Made by a program: the position numbers and the translations under genes | Notes under the pieces: model-generated | Seen by the model: only the letters and a program-made list of their open reading frames with translations | What the model was told of the DNA's origin: nothing | The model's database searches: none | Shown here: positions 27,410 through 37,873 of the stretch, piece after piece | How the letters are laid out: every line of letters starts with the position of its first letter | Position numbering within the stretch: the first letter of the stretch is position 1 | NCBI GenBank assembly: GCA_944391625.1 | Contig: CALXUG010000008.1 | Coordinates: 1 to 64,000, forward strand | DNA: 64,000 nt | Direction of reading: 5' to 3' | Source of the DNA: an uncultured Clostridia bacterium | GTDB lineage: Bacteria > Bacillota > Peptococcia > Peptococcales > Peptococcaceae

Positions 27410-27796
27410 ATGATGCGCACAACAAAAAAATTACCTGAGGCAGAGTTGGAAATTATGTTGGTTATTTGGGAAGCCGATGGTTCGGTAACATCGGATTATA
27501 TTATGGAACGATTGGATAAGGATTGGACAAAGCCTACATTGCTCAATTTGTTAACCCGTTTGTGCAGTCGTGGATTTTTGCAATGTACCAAGGATGGACG
27601 GCATAATCTTTATACGGTGTTGATTCCAAGAGAGGATTATGTGCGGGAGGCCAGCGGCACATTGCTGCAAAAGCTGCATCATAATTCGCTGACCAGCCTG
27701 GTGGCTTCTTTGTATGATGGACAGAAGGTGTCTAAGGCGGATTTGGAGGAGTTAAAGCGATTTATTGAGGATGCAGAAGAAGATACAATAAAATAA
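27410..27796 (+). CDS. BlaI/MecI-family repressor (pair 2)
   Basis: A 128-residue winged-helix repressor: LPEAELEIMLVIWEADGSVTSD, DKDWTKPTLLNLLTRLCSRGFLQCTKDGRHNLYTVL, then the dimerisation part HHNSLTSLVASLYDGQKV. ATG 27410 lies seven bases after AAAAGGAG. It is clearly a paralogue of the 17499 gene, sharing the SLVASLYDG block. The dyads at 27329-27370 are its probable operators. Confidence 0.93.
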   Translation: MMRTTKKLPEAELEIMLVIWEADGSVTSDYIMERLDKDWTKPTLLNLLTRLCSRGFLQCTKDGRHNLYTVLIPREDYVREASGTLLQKLHHNSLTSLVASLYDGQKVSKADLEELKRFIEDAEEDTIK

Positions 27797-27805
27797 GGCG
27801 GCTAT

Positions 27806-27877
27806 CGTCTGCCGCGATGGGGGCAAGAGCCAAGCAGTCCATCCCAAGTGGGAAAGCTAGACCAATGATAACCGTTG
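27806..27877 (+). repeat. 72-bp leader repeat, copy 1
   Basis: About 61 of 72 bases match 30305-30376 without gaps. The last 48 positions differ at only two, and contain AGTCCATCCCAAGTGGGAAA. It is the leader directly before the M56 gene of pair 2. Confidence 0.85.
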
Positions 27878-27900
27878 ATGCAGTGAGGGGGTATCGATTT

Positions 27901-30207
27901 ATGGAAAAGTTGTTGGAAATAGTCTTACAAATCAGTTTGAGTACGGCGGCCGTGATAGGTGTTTTACTGCTGTTGGTGCCATTGTGGCAAAAACGATACA
28001 GCGCTAAATGGCGCAAGGCGATCTGGCTATTGCTTGCAGTGCGGTTGTTGATTCCTTTTTCACCGGAGTTGTCTGTTACGCCGGTGCAGATGGATATGAA
28101 CTGGCAGGCTGTGCCTGTGTGGCAATCTGCTGCGATGGATAATGCTATACCGGATGCAGCAGATGTGGCAGTAACCGGTGATACAGTACAAACAGTGAGT
28201 AATGCTGCGCAGGGCAATGTAGCAGCTGTAACGGATACGGCAGAGGCAACGGGACTGCAGGTATCCCGTGGAGAAGTATGGGCGCTGATATGGTTGATTG
28301 GCGGTATGATATTCTTGCTGATTCATGGAATACAGTATGTCATTTTTCATCGCAAGGTATTGAAGAATACGTTGTCTTTACCGGAGCAGGATAATTTGCT
28401 GCGGCAGGCGGGAGAGGGACTCAAGCTGCGCAGTTATCCTGATGTGATGGTCAGTAGTGAGGCGCAGGGGCCGATGCTGATTGGTTTTATGAAACCGATG
28501 ATTGTTTTGCCGGAGCGGATTTACAGCCAGCAGGAATTATTGCTGATACTGCGTCATGAGTTGGTGCATCATCAGCAGCACGATTTGTGGTATAAGCTGG
28601 TATTGCTGGCTGCTAATGCGGTTCACTGGTTTAATCCGTTGGTGTATTTGTTAATTGGTCAGGCCAATCGTGATGTGGAGCAGGTATGTGATGAAAAGGT
28701 AGTAGCCAATCAGGATATGGCGTATCGTAAGGCGTACAGCATGACTATCCTGCAGGCAATGAGTAATAGCAGAGGGATTGCGTTGTCCACCTATTTGAGC
28801 AAAGAAGCGCAGAATGGTAAAAAGAGGTTTGCAGCTATTTTATATCCGCAGCAGCATAAAAAGGGATTGCTGTTGCTGTGTATAGTCCTTGTTGTTGCGA
28901 TTGGTATCAGTGGCTGTTTGCAGGTAGGTACAGATGCCGTTGTGGAAATTGACGAGGAAGCTTTGAAAGGTATGGGCGCGGAGTTATATAAGCAGGTAGC
29001 ACCGTGGTTACCGGAACGTGCAATACAGAATACAGGAGACTATACGTTTCAAATTGGTAATAATGATTCACAGCGATATTATACTTGGAAGGAACTTCCG
29101 GTGGAAGTTTCGGAAATAGAAGGTGGTACTTGGCCAGCTGCCTATGTTCAGACAGATGATAAACTGTATCGTTATCAGCATATGTTAGAAGTATGGATTG
29201 ATGCTGACACACAAGAGATTACGGGTTTTACTTATTATCAGGATGGTTGGGTATATTATGATGAAGAACTGCTGGCGGCATCGTCGTTTTTCCAAACGGA
29301 AGAGAGTAAGCAGCATTATGTAGAGCAGTTTGCAGAAAACTTTATTCCTGATGGCAGTCGGTTGGTATTTCAAAGGGATTTAAATATTTCTGGTAATTAT
29401 ACTGCTATGGATGAAAAAAATCATATGGAGTATCTTATAAATTTGGATCCTGTAACAGGGCGTATACATTCTTATCAGAAGCGGTTCTTTCATCTGGCAT
29501 GGCAAAATGAGTTGGAAAATTGGGCAGTAGATCAATATCGGAAAAATATGGGCGATGTAATAGAGTTTCCGCTGGATATAGAAGCGAAAGAGTATAATTT
29601 TCAATGGAAGAAGGACGGACAGTATATTCTTGCGTATCCGTCAGACAGATTTTACTGGCGGCCGAAGCTGACAACGCAGATGGAACAGAAGCTGGAACGA
29701 TTGCGCCAGATAGATGCGCAGCAGTATGAAGTGGTGTATCGCAGCTATCAAGGCACATTTTTAAAAAGGTTTAGTAGTTATATTGTGGCAGATATAGCGG
29801 GAAAAAATAAATTGGATCTATCAACAGCACAGCTTTATTACTATGATGAAACAAACAGCGCTTGGAAGCCTTGGGATGGGGAGCGTTGGCAGTGGGAAAA
29901 AAATCGGATGCAAATCGAATGGACTGCTGCCAGCTATGCCAGAGCTTATTGTGAAAAACAGCGGGAAGCGATGTCGTTATTTGGAGTCGTGGATGGCATT
30001 GTGTTTTCTGAACAAACCTATCGGTATGTATACAACTCGGTATTGATGGATCACTGTAAAATTGCAACAACCAATCTTGATGGCAGTGAATTGGTTGCAT
30101 TGCAAGTGGAGTTAACGGCAGAGGATGATTCTGTAGATTATTTGACTATGGAGTTGGAAAAGGTAAACGATGAATGGCAGGTAACAGATGCCCGATTGGA
30201 AAAATAA
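27901..30207 (+). CDS. BlaR1-like M56 metallopeptidase with large extracytoplasmic domain (pair 2)
   Basis: At 768 residues this is the largest of the three M56 proteins. Transmembrane helices surround the zinc site HELVH (His219-His223, LILRHELVHHQQHDLW), then VHWFNPLVYLLIGQANRDVEQVCDEK. A last helix near 325 (LLLLCIVLVVAIGISGC) is followed by about 440 extracytoplasmic residues. That part has repeated YTWKELP/ITGFTYYQDGW/GRIHSYQKRF blocks resembling PepSY/YcdB-type domains and is not a penicillin-binding domain. It probably senses an envelope ligand. ATG 27901 follows GTGAGGGGG; the longer frame from 27817 reads through the duplicated leader. Confidence 0.88.
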   Translation: MEKLLEIVLQISLSTAAVIGVLLLLVPLWQKRYSAKWRKAIWLLLAVRLLIPFSPELSVTPVQMDMNWQAVPVWQSAAMDNAIPDAADVAVTGDTVQTVSNAAQGNVAAVTDTAEATGLQVSRGEVWALIWLIGGMIFLLIHGIQYVIFHRKVLKNTLSLPEQDNLLRQAGEGLKLRSYPDVMVSSEAQGPMLIGFMKPMIVLPERIYSQQELLLILRHELVHHQQHDLWYKLVLLAANAVHWFNPLVYLLIGQANRDVEQVCDEKVVANQDMAYRKAYSMTILQAMSNSRGIALSTYLSKEAQNGKKRFAAILYPQQHKKGLLLLCIVLVVAIGISGCLQVGTDAVVEIDEEALKGMGAELYKQVAPWLPERAIQNTGDYTFQIGNNDSQRYYTWKELPVEVSEIEGGTWPAAYVQTDDKLYRYQHMLEVWIDADTQEITGFTYYQDGWVYYDEELLAASSFFQTEESKQHYVEQFAENFIPDGSRLVFQRDLNISGNYTAMDEKNHMEYLINLDPVTGRIHSYQKRFFHLAWQNELENWAVDQYRKNMGDVIEFPLDIEAKEYNFQWKKDGQYILAYPSDRFYWRPKLTTQMEQKLERLRQIDAQQYEVVYRSYQGTFLKRFSSYIVADIAGKNKLDLSTAQLYYYDETNSAWKPWDGERWQWEKNRMQIEWTAASYARAYCEKQREAMSLFGVVDGIVFSEQTYRYVYNSVLMDHCKIATTNLDGSELVALQVELTAEDDSVDYLTMELEKVNDEWQVTDARLEK

Positions 30208-30304
30208 ACATCCATCATATCGTGGTGTCATTCAACGGTTATCTTGGTTTGCTTTTTCCGCGGTTCTGGACAGCTTTAGCCCCTTGTCCATCTTAGTCAG
30301 ACTG

Positions 30305-30376
30305 CGTCTGTCATGATTAGGACAAGCACCAAGCAGTCCATCCCAAGTGGGAAAGTTAGACCAATGATAACTGTTG
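30305..30376 (+). repeat. 72-bp leader repeat, copy 2
   Basis: Ungapped match to 27806-27877. It follows the M56 gene instead of preceding one. Confidence 0.85.
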
Positions 30377-30449
30377 GTATGGAGGAAGACAGATGCAAAT
30401 ATAGCGATTGATGTAGTGCTAGGAATTAGTGTAGCAATCGGCACCAATA
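30377..30449 (+). pseudogene. Possible truncated 5' remnant of an M56 gene
   Basis: At 30407 a plus-strand frame reads IDVVLGISVAIGT, resembling LEIVLQISLSTAAV at residues 5-18 of the pair-2 M56 protein, at nearly the same distance from the leader repeat. No intact start is visible in that frame and the terminator at 30450 follows directly. This is a short match, so the call is tentative. Confidence 0.35.
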
Positions 30450-30482
30450 AAAAACCAGTAGATCGCAGCTACTGGTTTTTTG
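30450..30482 (+). terminator. Terminator after leader repeat copy 2
   Basis: AAAAACCAGTAG (30450-30461) pairs with CTACTGGTTTTT (30469-30480), 7-nt loop, then TTG. The rest of 30208-30583 holds no gene I support. Confidence 0.8.
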
Positions 30483-30583
30483 TGTTGCCATTAAATAACC
30501 GTTTCCTTAATTGATAAGATCTTTTATTGATGACTTGTTAAGTGCAGGTGTTAAGGTATTTATCGTTTCGCATCATGATTGCA

Positions 30584-31309
30584 TTACACATGAATTTGTC
30601 CCAGCACTTCTCCGATTTTGCCGTTGATGGTCAGTGATGCTTTGCTGTCATAGCTGGTGACATTGAGATTGATCAGTGCCAGTCGATCGCCCTGATAAAA
30701 ATCAAGAAAGCTGGCTGCCGGATAGACGGTCAGTGATGTACCGCCCACAATCAATAAATCGGCCTGACTGATAGCCTGAATGGTTTTGCTGATGATGCTT
30801 TCATCCAGTGGTTCTTCGTACAGTACCACATCAGGCCGAATAATGCCGCCGCACTGGCAGCGAGGAATGCCCTGCGCCTGGCTGACTGTTTCCAGCGGAT
30901 ATTTTTTGCCGCAGCTGGCGCAGTAGTTGCGGTGAATGCTGCCGTGCAGTTCCAGCACGTTTTTACTACCTGCCATTTGGTGCAGACCGTCGATGTTTTG
31001 TGTAATGACAGCGGTTAGTTTGCCGACCTGTTCCAGTTGGGCTAGTTTGTGATGAGCGGTATTGGGCTGCGCCTGCAAGGTAGGCTGTACGATTTTATCC
31101 TGATAAAATTCAAAAAATTCTTCCGGGTGCTGTTGAAAAAAGCTGCGGCTCAGAATGGTTTCCGGATTATATTTATATTTGAGATGGTACAAGCCGTCCA
31201 CGCCGCGAAAATCTTTGATGCCGCTTTCGGTAGATACGCCGGCGCCGCCAAAAAATACAATGCGGCTGCTCTGGTCTACATATTGTTGTAATGTTTCGAT
31301 TGTTTCCAC
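30584..31309 (-). CDS. cobB: Sir2-family NAD-dependent protein deacylase
   Basis: A 241-residue sirtuin. It has [31 protein letters not shown], the catalytic histidine in VLELHGSIH, a four-cysteine zinc ribbon (CASCGKKY...CQCGG) and [14 protein letters not shown], all expected for class III/U bacterial deacylases. I choose GTG 31309, six bases after GGAGGG; the upstream in-frame ATGs (31408 and an internal one) lack a ribosome site or overlap the divergent promoter region. It diverges from dinB across a palindromic promoter region. Confidence 0.93.
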   Translation of the reverse strand: METIETLQQYVDQSSRIVFFGGAGVSTESGIKDFRGVDGLYHLKYKYNPETILSRSFFQQHPEEFFEFYQDKIVQPTLQAQPNTAHHKLAQLEQVGKLTAVITQNIDGLHQMAGSKNVLELHGSIHRNYCASCGKKYPLETVSQAQGIPRCQCGGIIRPDVVLYEEPLDESIISKTIQAISQADLLIVGGTSLTVYPAASFLDFYQGDRLALINLNVTSYDSKASLTINGKIGEVLGQIHV

Positions 31310-31343
31310 AAAAATCCCTCCGTTTATATCAATCATTGATTTT

Positions 31344-31377
31344 ATTATAGCACAGAACTGCTGCTCTGTGTTATACT
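31344..31377. promoter_or_regulatory. Divergent sir2/dinB promoter core with palindrome
   Basis: A minus-strand TATAAT (plus 31344-31349) and a plus-strand TATACT (31372-31377) flank CACAGA-N8-TCTGTG (31351-31356 / 31365-31370). The dyad sits where both spacers would lie. It does not match the Gram-positive LexA box GAAC-N4-GTTC. Confidence 0.5.
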
Positions 31378-31407
31378 GATTCCAATCATGGGAAAGGAGA
31401 CGGTGCA

Positions 31408-32613
31408 ATGAAACCTGCGATTATGCATATTGATATGGATGCTTTTTTTGCTGCGGTGGAGCAGCGGGATCGCCCTGAATTGCAGGGTAAGCCTGTTATT
31501 GTGGGCGGCAGCAAGGAAAGCCGCGGCGTTGTTTCTACAGCGTCTTACGAAGCGCGCAAGTTTGGCGTTCATTCTGCTATGCCTATGGCAGAGGCGGTAC
31601 GCCGTTGTCCCCAAGGGGTTTATCTGCCTGTGGATATGCAAAAATATCGATCTGTTTCGCAGCAGATTATGCAAATTTTTCAGCAGTTTACGCCGGAGGT
31701 GGAAGCACTGTCTTTGGATGAAGCGTTTCTGGATTTGACTGGCAGTCAAAAATTGTTTGGTCCTGCCCGGCAAATTGGACAAACCATCAAGGCGCAAATT
31801 AAACAGCAGTTGCATTTGACGGCATCGGTGGGATTGTCGTATAATAAATTTTTAGCCAAACTGGCTTCTGATTTGGATAAGCCGGACGGTTTTTATTGTA
31901 TTTTGCCGGAAGATTTAGAGCAAAAGGTATGGCCGCTGTCCATTCGCCGTATGATGGGTGTGGGCAGCAAAACGGCGCAGATGCTGGAGCAGATGGGTGT
32001 GGATACCATTGGTAAGCTGGCCCATATGGATGTGGGTTTGCTGGAACATTTGCTGGGTAAGCAGGGTATCCAGATGCATGAGCTGGCCAATGGCATTGAT
32101 GGGCGTAACGTGGAGCCGGTGCGGGAGAGCAAATCGGTGGGACGGGAAACAACCTTTCCGCAGGATATCCGAGAGCAATATTTATTGGAAACCATTTTAT
32201 TTACGCTGACTGATGATGTTTGTCACACTTTGCGCAGCAGTGGACTAAAAGGCAGAACGGTGTCTATTAAGATTCGTTATCCTGATTTTCACAGCATTAC
32301 GCGGGCGGTTACGCTGGATAGCTATACTTCCAGTTTTGAACCGGTATTTGACGCAGTACGCAGCTTGATGGCGCAGCATTATAAAGATGGAACTGCAGTG
32401 CGGCTGATTGGTGTAACCGTGTCCCATCTGAAACCGGAAGGGCAGATTATTGAACAGCAGGACTTGTTTGCTGACAGAACTGCCGCCAAAAAATATGAGC
32501 AGCTGAATAAGGTGATGGATACCATCAATGATAAGTATGGCGGCGATATGGTGCGGCGTGCCAGAAAAATAACAAAACAGAAGAAAAACGGGGAACTTTC
32601 TCAGGAAGAATAA
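31408..32613 (+). CDS. dinB: DNA polymerase IV (Y-family)
   Basis: A 401-residue translesion polymerase. The N-terminal palm has the metal motif MHIDMDAFFAAVEQ and the second site LSLDEAFLDLTGS near 100. YNKFLAKLASDLDKPDG and the thumb HhH VGSKTAQMLEQMG follow, then the little-finger domain (RETTFPQDI onward). ATG 31408 follows GGGAAAGGAGACGG. It ends 34 bp before the sigma-factor gene and may be co-transcribed with it. The palindrome upstream suggests damage- or stress-linked control, not proven. Confidence 0.95.
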   Translation: MKPAIMHIDMDAFFAAVEQRDRPELQGKPVIVGGSKESRGVVSTASYEARKFGVHSAMPMAEAVRRCPQGVYLPVDMQKYRSVSQQIMQIFQQFTPEVEALSLDEAFLDLTGSQKLFGPARQIGQTIKAQIKQQLHLTASVGLSYNKFLAKLASDLDKPDGFYCILPEDLEQKVWPLSIRRMMGVGSKTAQMLEQMGVDTIGKLAHMDVGLLEHLLGKQGIQMHELANGIDGRNVEPVRESKSVGRETTFPQDIREQYLLETILFTLTDDVCHTLRSSGLKGRTVSIKIRYPDFHSITRAVTLDSYTSSFEPVFDAVRSLMAQHYKDGTAVRLIGVTVSHLKPEGQIIEQQDLFADRTAAKKYEQLNKVMDTINDKYGGDMVRRARKITKQKKNGELSQEE

Positions 32614-32647
32614 CGTCTATGAATTACCGGATAAAGGAGGAGCCGGC

Positions 32648-33253
32648 GTGGATGAAACAGTACTGATTCAAAAAAGTCAGCAAGGTGATATGGATGCATT
32701 TGAGCAGCTGGTTTTGCTGTACGAAAAGAAAGTATACACCATTGCATATAAATATATGGGCAATCATGAAGATGCCAGCGATATGGCGCAGGAGGCGCTG
32801 ATCAAAGCCTATCAGTCCATCGGCAGTTTTCGCGGAGAAGCGGCTTTTGGCACCTGGCTTGGGCGGATTACCGCCAATAAGTGTCTGGATGTGCTGCGAA
32901 AGCGGCAGCGGGTGCAGGTAACCTCTTTGGATGATGAAGTGGAGCTGGAGGAAGGCAGTGTAAAAAAAGAGCTTGCATCTGAAGCGGCCACACCGGAGGA
33001 ACATACTGTACAGCAGGAAACGGTGCAGTATGTGCAGGACATGATTGGGCAAATGCGGGAGGAATATCGCATTGTTTTGGTTTTGCGGGAATTAGAAGGC
33101 CACAGCTATGAGGAGATTGCTTCTATGCTGTCTTGTTCGCTGGGCACGGTAAAATCCCGCATATCACGAGCGAGGAATTATTTAAAAGAGCAGATTTTAG
33201 CAGATAAAAAAATGGAAGGGAGCAGGAACAGTGCCAGAAGAAAAAAAGAATAA
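32648..33253 (+). CDS. ECF-type RNA polymerase sigma factor (SigW-like)
   Basis: A 201-residue sigma factor with region 2 (DMDAFEQLVLLYEKKVYTIAYKYMGNHEDASDMAQEALIKAYQSI) and region 4 (MREEYRIVLVLRELEGHSYEEIASMLSCSLGTVKSRISRAR). A charged linker of about 40 residues joins them. GTG 32648 lies seven bases after AAAGGAGG. The following gene overlaps by 23 bp and encodes a membrane protein with anti-sigma features, the usual ECF arrangement. The regulon is unknown. Confidence 0.93.
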   Translation: MDETVLIQKSQQGDMDAFEQLVLLYEKKVYTIAYKYMGNHEDASDMAQEALIKAYQSIGSFRGEAAFGTWLGRITANKCLDVLRKRQRVQVTSLDDEVELEEGSVKKELASEAATPEEHTVQQETVQYVQDMIGQMREEYRIVLVLRELEGHSYEEIASMLSCSLGTVKSRISRARNYLKEQILADKKMEGSRNSARRKKE

Positions 33254-34157
33254 CCTTGGTCAGATTTCTGATGAAGCACTGGATGCGTTGCTGGCCCAGT
33301 GGGCAGAGGCTGAAATTACGCCGCCTGCCGGATTCCACGAAAAAACAATGGAACGGCTGCGCAGCTTGGAAACAACAGAGAAAAAACAGAATGGCAAATT
33401 GATTTCTCTTTTTGCCGGAAGAAAAAAATGGATGTCAGCCGCAGCGGCAGCTGTGCTGGTATTGTGCTGTATCCCGGTGGTGCAGGGACAGTTAGGCGGA
33501 ACGGGCGATCAGCCTGTGATTGATACATTACCAGGGCAGACAACGATGGTAGAGCAAAAAGCGGCAGAGGAAGCAACGGAAACAGAAGCGCAGCAGGATG
33601 TGTCTGTTCCAAACCAAGCGGTAACGCAGGCAAAACAGCAAGCGCCGCAGATAACCAATACAGATACCAGTGCAAATACCAATCAGGTGCAGGAGCAGCC
33701 GGTTCAGCAGCCAGCAGCGGAAAACACTGCATCGGTTCAAAACCAGCAGCCGCAGAATATGATTGTTGAAGATACCGATGCTGTTGCCAATGATGCTGAT
33801 GCCAGCGCCCAGCCTATTGCTGCCTACAGCATGGACGAAGAGCAGCCAGTTGTAAGCGGAGTGTTGCAAACTACCAAAACAGAACGGGGCGTAATAGCTA
33901 CGGCAGAGCAGCTGCAGGAAGATTTGACCTGTTATGAAGATGCCATTGCTGTACTTACTGACAATATAGAAACGTTGCAGCAAAAAATTGCGGAATATGA
34001 TGCCCAATTACAGAACGAGCCGGATAATATCGAATTGCAGAAAGAACTGGATGCCTTAAAAGAGGAATTGAAAGTACATCAGAAAGAAATAGAAAATTTA
34101 GAAGGGCTTGTGAAAGAAGTCAAAGAAAAATTGCAGCAGGCCGATACAGCTGAGTAA
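33231..34157 (+). CDS. Putative membrane anti-sigma factor
   Basis: A 308-residue, single-pass protein. The cytoplasmic N-terminus (about 1-65) has the ALDALLAQWAEAEITPPAGFHEKTMERL pattern common in zinc-less anti-sigma domains. A transmembrane helix (WMSAAAAAVLVLCCIPVV) follows, then a Gln/Ala/Thr-rich low-complexity stretch (about 95-200) and a C-terminal coiled coil (LQQKIAEYDAQLQNE onward to the end). It starts at GTG 33231 inside the sigma gene. Pairing and topology suggest it holds the sigma factor at the membrane; binding was not tested. Confidence 0.75.
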   Translation: MPEEKKNNLGQISDEALDALLAQWAEAEITPPAGFHEKTMERLRSLETTEKKQNGKLISLFAGRKKWMSAAAAAVLVLCCIPVVQGQLGGTGDQPVIDTLPGQTTMVEQKAAEEATETEAQQDVSVPNQAVTQAKQQAPQITNTDTSANTNQVQEQPVQQPAAENTASVQNQQPQNMIVEDTDAVANDADASAQPIAAYSMDEEQPVVSGVLQTTKTERGVIATAEQLQEDLTCYEDAIAVLTDNIETLQQKIAEYDAQLQNEPDNIELQKELDALKEELKVHQKEIENLEGLVKEVKEKLQQADTAE

Positions 34158-34178
34158 AGATTTTTAATATGTTAAAAC

Positions 34179-34229
34179 AAAAAGCAGAAGGACGGGAGTT
34201 ATGCATGATTCCCGTCCTTCTGCTTTTTA
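34179..34229. terminator. Bidirectional terminator, anti-sigma / gap
   Basis: A 19-bp perfect stem (34179-34197 / 34210-34228) with core GCAGAAGGACGGGA, a 12-nt loop, and A/T tracts both sides. Confidence 0.92.
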
Positions 34230-34274
34230 TCGTTTGTAATTTATTTTATGATATGGCATAAAATGCGCCGACTC

Positions 34275-35276
34275 TTACATGTTTTTGCCTACATAAGCAG
34301 CCAGGTCTACTACACGGCAAGAATAACCCCATTCGTTATCGTACCATGCCATGATTTTCAGCATGGTGTCGCCCATTACCATGGTGGACAGACCATCTAC
34401 GATGCTGGAGCGGCTGTCGCCGTTGTAGTCGATGGATACCAGCGGTTTATCAGAGTATCCCAGAATGCCTTTCATTTCGTTTTCACTGGCTTTTTTCAGC
34501 AATGCGTTAATTTCTTCTACGGTTACGGTTTCTTCTAATTCAAATACCACGTCAACCAGAGATACGTTTGGTGTTGGCACACGCAGAGCCAGACCGTTCA
34601 TTTTGCCTTTCATGGAAGGAATTACTTCCCCTACCGATTTGGCAGCGCCGGTGGTGGTAGGAATGATAGACTGAACGCAGCCTCTTGCACGGCGATAATC
34701 TTTATGACGATTGTCCAGGTTTTTCTGGTCGTTGGTAAAGGAATGCACTGTTGTCATGGAACCGTGTTTGATGGTGTAGTTGTCATTGATAACTTTTACT
34801 ACAGGCGCCAGGCAGTTGGTGGTGCAGGATGCATTGGAAATTACCTGGCAGTCTGGTGTGTAAACTTCTTCATTTACACCCAGTACGATGGTAGCGTCCA
34901 CATTTTTGCCCGGAGCGGTGATGATAACTTTTTTAGCGCCATTGTCCAAATGTACCTGACAATCTTCTTTGCTTTTGAATTTACCAGTGCTGTCGATTAC
35001 AATGTCAACGCCCAGTTCACCCCATGGCAGATTTTTTGGATCACGGTCGGACAGTAAACGGATTTTTTTGCCGTCTACTACCAGGCTGTCTTCTGTGTAG
35101 GATACATCGCCTCTGTAGGTGCCGTGGGTGGAATCATACTGGAACAGATGGGCAGTACCTTCCGGATTGGATGTACTGTTGATGGCCACGATTTCCACAT
35201 CGTCATGCTGCAGCGCAGCCCGTACACACAGACGGCCGATACGGCCAAAACCATTGATTGCAATTTTAACTGTCAT
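34275..35276 (-). CDS. gap: Glyceraldehyde-3-phosphate dehydrogenase (type I)
   Basis: A 333-residue glycolytic enzyme. It has the Rossmann start KIAINGFGRIGRL, the catalytic SNASCTTNCLAP (Cys near 150), the histidine region MTTVHSFTNDQ, TGAAKSVG, LNGLALRVPTPNVS-like contacts and WYDNEWGYSCRVVDL at the end. ATG 35276 has nine bases to GGAGG; the in-frame ATG 35282 lies only three bases from it. A possible minus-strand -10 TATAAT lies at plus 35354-35359. It converges on the anti-sigma gene. Confidence 0.97.
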   Translation of the reverse strand: MTVKIAINGFGRIGRLCVRAALQHDDVEIVAINSTSNPEGTAHLFQYDSTHGTYRGDVSYTEDSLVVDGKKIRLLSDRDPKNLPWGELGVDIVIDSTGKFKSKEDCQVHLDNGAKKVIITAPGKNVDATIVLGVNEEVYTPDCQVISNASCTTNCLAPVVKVINDNYTIKHGSMTTVHSFTNDQKNLDNRHKDYRRARGCVQSIIPTTTGAAKSVGEVIPSMKGKMNGLALRVPTPNVSLVDVVFELEETVTVEEINALLKKASENEMKGILGYSDKPLVSIDYNGDSRSSIVDGLSTMVMGDTMLKIMAWYDNEWGYSCRVVDLAAYVGKNM

Positions 35277-35386
35277 AATCATAAACCTCCATAATTTATA
35301 TGATGTAATAATAAAAATAGAATCAAAAACAGAATCTACAAAAATACAATTCTATTATAATACGAAAACAAGGGCAAATAAAGACC

Positions 35387-35415
35387 TTGACAAAAAGAAA
35401 AACCATATCTATAAT
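35387..35415 (+). promoter_or_regulatory. Strong promoter of greA-lysS
   Basis: Perfect TTGACA (35387-35392), 17-bp spacer, perfect TATAAT (35410-35415). Confidence 0.9.
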
Positions 35416-35463
35416 CAAAAGATATGCTAGTTACTTTATTTGAATATTAAGGAGCGTTATACA

Positions 35464-37466
<2,003 letters not shown>

Positions 37467-37564
37467 GATCTTTGTAGTACAGATAAGTAAACGCAGCACA
37501 GATATGGCTTGATTGTAGTGCAGAAGAAATTGTGCTGAATGAATTGATATATAGTTAAATAGTA

Positions 37565-37607
37565 AGAGCTGAGTGAAACGATAAAGTTTCACTCAGCTCT
37601 ATTTTTT
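37565..37607 (+). terminator. Strong terminator after lysS
   Basis: A 15-bp perfect stem, AGAGCTGAGTGAAAC (37565-37579) with GTTTCACTCAGCTCT (37586-37600), 6-nt loop, then ATTTTTTT. Confidence 0.9.
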
Positions 37608-37801
37608 TATGTCTTTTATTTTTGTGGTTTGGGAATCTTTTATACGGTTTTGTTTTTTTGAGTATATTATTTGTAACTTTATTGTGAAATATTCCAGATG
37701 AAGAATACTGAAAATAATTCAAGTATCGATAATTATTTCAAAAATTATTGAAGTATCAACATCTATCAAAAGGTTTTGATATTGTTGAGTAAAAAATAAA
37801 A

Positions 37802-37835
37802 ATATGTCCCAATATTGACAGATATGTCCCAGTAT
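37802..37835 (+). promoter_or_regulatory. Paired direct-repeat operator at the AAA/S8 promoter
   Basis: ATATGTCCCAATAT (37802-37815) and ATATGTCCCAGTAT (37822-37835) are 14-bp copies with one mismatch, exactly 20 bp apart. They cover the region just before the -35 and nearly the whole spacer, the position expected for repressor binding. Confidence 0.7.
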
Positions 37836-37843
37836 GATATAAA
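37815..37843 (+). promoter_or_regulatory. Promoter of the AAA ATPase / S8 protease module
   Basis: Perfect TTGACA (37815-37820), 17-bp spacer, TATAAA (37838-37843), about 30 bp before the GTG start. Confidence 0.8.
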
Positions 37844-37873
37844 GAGTATAGTAGAATAAAAGGGGGGCGTATC

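Noticed and set aside
27806-27877. Known riboswitch in the M56 leader
   Set aside because: I compared it by memory with c-di-GMP, TPP, SAM, glycine, purine, fluoride and guanidine motifs and saw no match.
31351-31370. LexA/SOS box at the dinB promoter
   Set aside because: CACAGA-N8-TCTGTG does not match the Gram-positive GAAC-N4-GTTC consensus.
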